Source: Engraulis encrasicolus (Eukaryota > Chordata > Actinopteri > Clupeiformes > Engraulidae). From it: DNA of 64,000 nt. The notes beneath the pieces were generated by a model. That model did no database searches, had not been told where the DNA came from, and saw only the letters and a list, made by a program, of their open reading frames with translations. Shown in pieces: positions 59,280-64,000 of the stretch; positions within the stretch are counted from its first letter, which is position 1, and each line of letters begins with the position of its first letter. Location of the stretch: assembly GCF_034702125.1 (NCBI RefSeq), contig NC_085880.1, positions 18,608,528 to 18,672,527 on the forward strand, given 5' to 3'. Both the position numbers and the translations under genes were made by a program.

Positions 59280-60030
59280 CTTGGCCTGTTCCTCCCAAAA
59301 CAACCACTAGATTGAGCAAATACATTTTACCCTTTGCCATGCTGTACATTAATGACTGGAGTGGGACATTCTAATCAAACCAGGGAAGGTATGTACTGAG
59401 ATGAGACATGGTAAGTGATCTAATATGCAGTGGATGCAATTGGCCAGAGATGGTAGCAACAATCTGTGGCGTCACTACCTTTAAGTGATACAGTCAGACC
59501 CCAAGTATGCTTAGAGTTAAAGTTATTGGATTTTTTGAATTACATAAATATTGACCTACTAAGCGCGTGCGTGTGTGTGTTCTGCTTTGCCAAGTTTTGA
59601 TTCGCTACAACACTTAAACTTTGACATGGTTCAACTACTTCAGGAAAAAAATAAGTTATAGTGTTCTGTGTCCAGATATTGTGTTTCGTCTTTCCTCTTC
59701 AAATGTATGTAATTTTTTAAATGGAAATAAATACGGTGTGCCAGTCTGGGCTGAAGGGTGAATCTCTCAGCTAGTCCATATACCACAGTCATCTTTGAAA
59801 ACTTATCTGCGTTTATGTACCACAAAAAAGAAAAAAGCATGACCCATCACAAAAAGTCAAAGCCAATTTAATATCATAGCAAATAATACAGTTTGGGGGG
59901 CAAAACAAATGTAATACAGTTTGGGGGCCAAAACAAATGTAATACAAATCAGACAAATGATCATCTGCACGACACCAACAAATGCATTCTTTGAATTTTC
60001 ACTGCTGCTTTTACTGTCATTATCAAATAC
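59280..60030. other. Intergenic sequence, nothing recognised
   Basis: Includes a small direct repeat, tacagtttggggg-caaaacaaatgtaa twice at 59889-59943. No gene or transposon ends were identified. Confidence 0.4.
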
Positions 60031-60034
60031 CAGT

Positions 60035-60047
60035 CTCAGACGCACGC

Positions 60048-60080
<33 letters not shown>

Positions 60081-60300
60081 CACACGCGCACACACACGCG
60101 CGCGCGCGCCCGCACGCACAAACACACACGCACACACGTGCATAGTCACATACAGGCGCACACGCACGCACGCAAAGTCACACACAGGCAAAGACACGCA
60201 CACACAGACACATACACGCAAGTAAAGATACACGCAAGTAAAGAAACACGCACGCAAAGACAAACACACATGTGCTATACACACATTCTCGCACACACAA
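60035..60300. repeat. (ACGC)n/(AC)n degenerate repeat
   Basis: A run of acgc units passing into interrupted AC units. The open frames across it on both strands are artefacts. Confidence 0.9.
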
Positions 60301-60309
60301 ACCACTTAC

Positions 60310-61340
60310 ACAGGCCCACAACCTCTCTCAAACACGCTGAACACTGCCACTGCTGGCGGCAGAGCCCATGATCCAGACCATACGCCGTCCGGGACCACAA
60401 CCGGGTGCAGTGGACCCAGCTGAGCCCGGGTGAGCACTGCAGTGAACGCCTTCCTCTGCACTCCAGCGACACTGCCTCACGCCTGCGCAGTAAGGCATTC
60501 CACTTACCCTGTTGGCCACCCACCCCAAGGAAGCAGAAGGAACCGCGCACCCAACCGCCACTAGGAACGCCCAGCCAGGACATCAGGACTGGCCCCCCGG
60601 GTGACTACGTCCGCCATGCCCACAGTACCAGAGTTCACCACCAATCTCAGACGTCAGCGGAGATCAAGTTCTCCAAGGAGAAGAAAGAAATGTGCCTCGG
60701 CCAGAACTTGCTGGGAGACAGAGTGAAAGATCAAACATCAGAAGAGAGCTGTTAAGCCAAGCTTCTACTCTACTCTACTCTACCCTACATGCAGTGGAGC
60801 TGCAGCCATGGTGTCGTCGTGAGGATGGTTGAGGCCAAGGCCAAGCTGAACTCTTGACCACAACGGTGACCGTGTCAAGGCGAAGATGTACATGGCAGTG
60901 CTTGCAGCACGGATGAAGAACTACTTCCACAAGCACTGCCGAATAAAGGTCAAGACGTGACATCACCAAGTAGACAGCCAGATCATCTCTGGTGCAATAC
61001 AGCGTGAAAGTTATGGATGCCAAACCTTCTGCAAACGGGAGTTGGCAATAGAGCAGCACGACTGAGATTGGTGATGGACTCCAGGTGCTGTGAATATAGC
61101 AGGCCAGCTTCAGGCCAGTCCTGGAGACCTAACTGAAAGTTCCAAATGAAAGTGTGGTGCACAGTTCCTTCAGTGACCAAGGAAGTTGGTAAAATACGTT
61201 GCTAAACAAGCAAGAGGCATTGTAACAAGAATGCAGAAGGAAACATTCAATGCAGTACTCACCCGAAGCCAGCTGAAGTCACAGCACCCAATTGCAGTCC
61301 AGAACAATGCACAGTCCAAGTCTAGAACTCCACCACCAGT
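60310..61340. other. Unassigned GC-richer block, possible retroelement relic
   Basis: Compositionally unlike its AT-rich neighbours. Frames at 60405-60755 (116 codons) and 61186-61539 (MVKYVAKQARGIVTRMQKET...) look protein-like in places, but no family could be named and frames are broken. It may be an old retrotransposon or processed sequence. Confidence 0.35.
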
Positions 61341-61349
61341 AGCAGCAGT

Positions 61350-61520
61350 CCACACACATTCTACACACACACACACATTCTACACACACACACACACACA
61401 CACTCTACACACACACCACACACACACACTCTACACACACTCTACACACACACACTCTACACACACTCTACACACACACACACCCCACACACACAACTCA
61501 CACACACTCTACACACACGC
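61350..61520. repeat. Degenerate (AC)n with ctctacac units
   Basis: AC runs broken by ctctac at short intervals. Confidence 0.9.
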
Positions 61521-61825
61521 ATGCTTTGTAATGATGTAAACCCAAAATAAATAGCGGCAGTGAACATTCAGTCCCTTACACGCACAAAAACATGTATCAA
61601 ACATCCACATCTTGTATTGTAGAAAATAAAAATGAATTGAAAAACAAAACTGTTGAGATCATCCCAGTAAGCAAATGTAATGTAAAAAATATGTATGTCC
61701 AAGTTGAATGTTCTAGCTCACCCCTGTCATTAGTTTAGATTCTGAGTTTCTGACCCCCGTCTTGTGTTAGTTGGTTTGTTCGTAGGTCTGGTTGTTGGTG
61801 GTTGGTGACTGAGCGGAGTGGTCGT

Positions 61826-62105
61826 TGGGAGGAGAAGAGCTGGGTTGTTGGGAGGAGAAGAGCTGGGTTGCTGGGAGGAGAAGAGCTGGGTTGCTGGGAG
61901 GAGAAGAGCTGGGTGGCTGGGAGGAGAAGAGCTGGGTGGCTGGGAGGAGAAGAGCTGGGTGGCTGGGAGGAGAAGAGCTGGGTGGCTGGGAGGAGAAGAG
62001 CTGGGTTGCTGGGAGGAGAAGAGCTGGGTTGCTGGGAGGAGAAGAGCTGGGTTGCTGGGAGGAGAAGCGCTGGGTTGCTGGGAGGAGAAGAGCTGGGTTG
62101 CTGGA
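61826..62105. repeat. 24-bp minisatellite
   Basis: About 11-12 units of ggttgctgggaggagaagag plus ctgg, with tgg/ttg variation. Because 24 is divisible by three, all frames stay open; the unit reads WEEKSWVA/G in one frame. The 101-121-codon frames here are therefore not evidence of a gene. Confidence 0.93.
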
Positions 62106-62172
62106 AGTAAGGGGCTACTATAACAATACTGACTGGCCCCTGTTTCCCCTGGCTTGGTGCCAGGCTTACGGT

Positions 62173-62655
62173 ATAGGGCCTGGGTCTTGAGCTTGATCAG
62201 CTCCCCTCAGGTGTCCTGCTCCAGAGGCTGGCTGCCTTTCAGGGTGGCTACCCTCTCGGCCAGGCCACAAATACTGGGGAAGAGCATGAAGTCATACATG
62301 ACGATGCACATACCACCACAGATCATGGGACCCACCCAGTGCACCTACAGGAGGAGTGAAGAACAGAAACCATATTCAGAGACATCGGTGCAAGACAGAA
62401 CAATCTTAAGACATGCAGTGTACGGCACATTCTGCAAAAACACCAATACACAAGGTAATTTAATTGAATACTTCTTTACACACAAACAGTGCAGACCACA
62501 TACATCTACATAAGACCTGAAAGTAGTTTACAAACAATGAGATTGTATAAGCATGTTTTTAATGTATATATTTTTCTTACCCAGTGGTTCATGACGTTTG
62601 TCTTGAACATAGCAGGGGTGAAGGCTCTGGCAGGGTTCATTGCAGTGTAGAACAT
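62173..62655 (-). pseudogene. mip: mip/AQP0-like aquaporin, last two exons, decayed
   Basis: Exon 3 equivalent at 62655-62581: acceptor TTTCAG, donor TGG|GTAAG, encoding FYTAMNPARAFTP and ending NHW. It holds the second NPA box of a water channel, but the usual YTGAGMNPARSF has lost two residues. Exon 4 equivalent from 62344: VHWVGPMICG, YDFMLFPSICGLAERVATLK. Its reading stops at TGA (62209-62207), yet the following codons still spell a family-like tail (GELIKLKTQAL) and then run on without the normal stop. Exon sizes and the junction before VYWVGP match MIP/AQP0, the lens water channel. Exons 1 and 2 should lie to the right but are not visible by 64000. A pseudogene is most likely; a diverged gene with a shorter tail is possible. 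Confidence 0.75.
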
Positions 62656-63189
62656 CTGAAACAAACATGAAAAAATAAGGAAGCAAGATATTGTCGCACT
62701 CTAGATGTGTTGAGAAATCAGCATGTGTGTGGCCCCAAATAGAACAGTTCAAGGGTGAGAGCAGGTTCACACATTGAAAAAGATACTAAGGTCAAGCAAA
62801 AGGAGTTTTGTCTGACAGCAGAGCAGACGTTTCAGGGTTCTGCCTGAGCAGGAGTCACAGAAATCAAGCTAAATCACACTAAAGTACATTCTTGTAAAGG
62901 TATGCTCTTATACAGGGGAAGAGCACAACATTCCCTATGTTCAAACAGCTCTAATGGACCCCTTTATATTATTAACAGGCTTACGTTAAACCAAATCCCT
63001 GTGGGGGCCATTCCACAGTGAGAATAATACAGTTGACAAACCAACAAAGTGAGCAAGGGATCAAATAAAGGCATGATCAGAATACACTAACTATTAAAGT
63101 TATAGACTAACACAGAGAGACAGAATATCAATAAGAAACCCCGGAAAATAAGATCAAAGAATATATAAATTACATTTGTCTTCTTTGTA

Positions 63190-64000
63190 TTTCATTGAGG
63201 GAAAGAAGTATTTGACCCCTGTAGCCAAAGTACTAGTTGGAAAAGCCCTTGCTCTCTAGGACAGAGGTCAGATGTTTCGTTTAGTTGATGACAACATTTG
63301 TGCACATATCAGAAAGGAATTTTGTCTTTTCTTTGCAGATCATCTGTAAATCATTAAGATGTAGTGGCTGTAGCTTGGCAAATTGGTGCTAGAGTTCCCT
63401 CCAAATTACTGTAGTGTACATCATGTCTGGAGACCGCCTAGGCCACTTCATAACCTTAATGTGCTTCCCATAGGGGTATAACATTAGATTAGGGGTGACC
63501 CCATCCCCTTTTTCAGGACAATCCTAGCAGCCATTATTTGGAGGTAGACCTGAGAAATGTAAATGAGGCGGCTCATCGCTGTCAAAGAATTGCTTAATAA
63601 TGTGAAAATTCCCATCAACACACTACACAAGGACAATGGTTGAAGTGTGTTGCTAAAGATCTACACTATTAATATAAACTGATCTTAAAATGTACTTTAT
63701 CGACTCATATGATTTAAGTAGATATTTAGCCTGACATTTCAAATCTGGTCCTTGATTAATGTGTCACTTCATATTCACACAGTTTTAGTCCTGTTTTGGA
63801 CAGAGGTGGGAGTGTTCTCCATTGATTTGCATTGACTGAAGGTACCTACACTAGTTTGGAGTCTGATTGATATGGTGCTGGTGACTATTTACAAGAGTCT
63901 TTAATTCAGATGACAAGTTGTTGGAAGTGCCCATCAGGTCTGTGGGACCAGAACTCTTAATAGCTGGAAGGGGGTCAAATACTTCTTTCCCTCAATGAAA
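63190..64000. mobile_element. Tc1-like relic with inverted ends
   Basis: ttcattgagggaaagaagta at 63192, followed by tttgacccc, recurs inverted as ggggtcaaatacttctttcc to the window end. The interior resembles the non-coding and decayed coding part of fish Tc1 elements. No open transposase. It may extend past 64000 by its last bases. The sequence at 62656-63189 shows no feature. Confidence 0.75.

Noticed and set aside
61802..62190. Three overlapping frames of 101-121 codons with WEEKSWVA repeats.
   Set aside because: A 24-bp minisatellite stays open in all frames; there is no start context or neighbouring exon.

Overview
The window is vertebrate genomic DNA from a ray-finned fish. It has split genes with GT-AG introns, a very high load of (AC)n/(AG)n microsatellites, and dozens of hAT, Tc1/mariner and piggyBac elements. 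LINE and tRNA-derived SINE fragments are also common. Keeping tlr4, and having three copies in tandem, points to a lineage outside the percomorphs, such as otophysans or clupeiforms; this is inference. No bacterial, organellar or CRISPR features are present.

Layout. (1) 1-10.2 kb: the first two coding exons of arid5b on the minus strand (10221-9582). Its large intron 2 fills the left edge and holds a hAT MITE, a foldback MITE, and a MITE interrupted by both another hAT MITE and a 2.8-kb piggyBac copy. (2) 13.7-38.2 kb: three head-to-tail plus-strand tlr4 genes with the vertebrate TLR4 three-exon layout and an exon 2 of exactly 167 bp in each. Copy A is interrupted by a 250-bp mariner-type MITE that carries an in-frame stop. 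Copies B (829 aa) and C (824 aa) are open. About 9 kb between A and B is a Tc1 relic with nested insertions, including a 4.5-kb foldback. (3) 42.0-52.6 kb: a complete six-exon, RING-less TRIM gene (B-box, coiled coil, PRY-SPRY; 498 aa), TRIM16-like. (4) 53-64 kb: mostly transposons, plus the last two exons of a decayed mip/AQP0-like gene on the minus strand beside a 24-bp minisatellite, and a Tc1-like relic at the right edge.

Function. TLR4 copies B and C look able to make surface receptors with LRR ectodomain, one membrane pass and a TIR domain. The TRIM gene next to them is also of an innate-immunity family. arid5b encodes a chromatin/transcription cofactor, and its promoter lies just right of 10.2 kb.

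Most striking structures: the frame-preserving MITE in tlr4-A; near-identical TIR coding in all three copies, which suggests gene conversion; a perfect 2x226-bp palindrome with hammerhead-ribozyme-like sequence in a TRIM intron; a 1.08-kb palindromic Tc1 foldback; and the 4.5-kb foldback with inverted satellite arms. All coordinates and splice sites were read by eye; no alignments or database searches were run.
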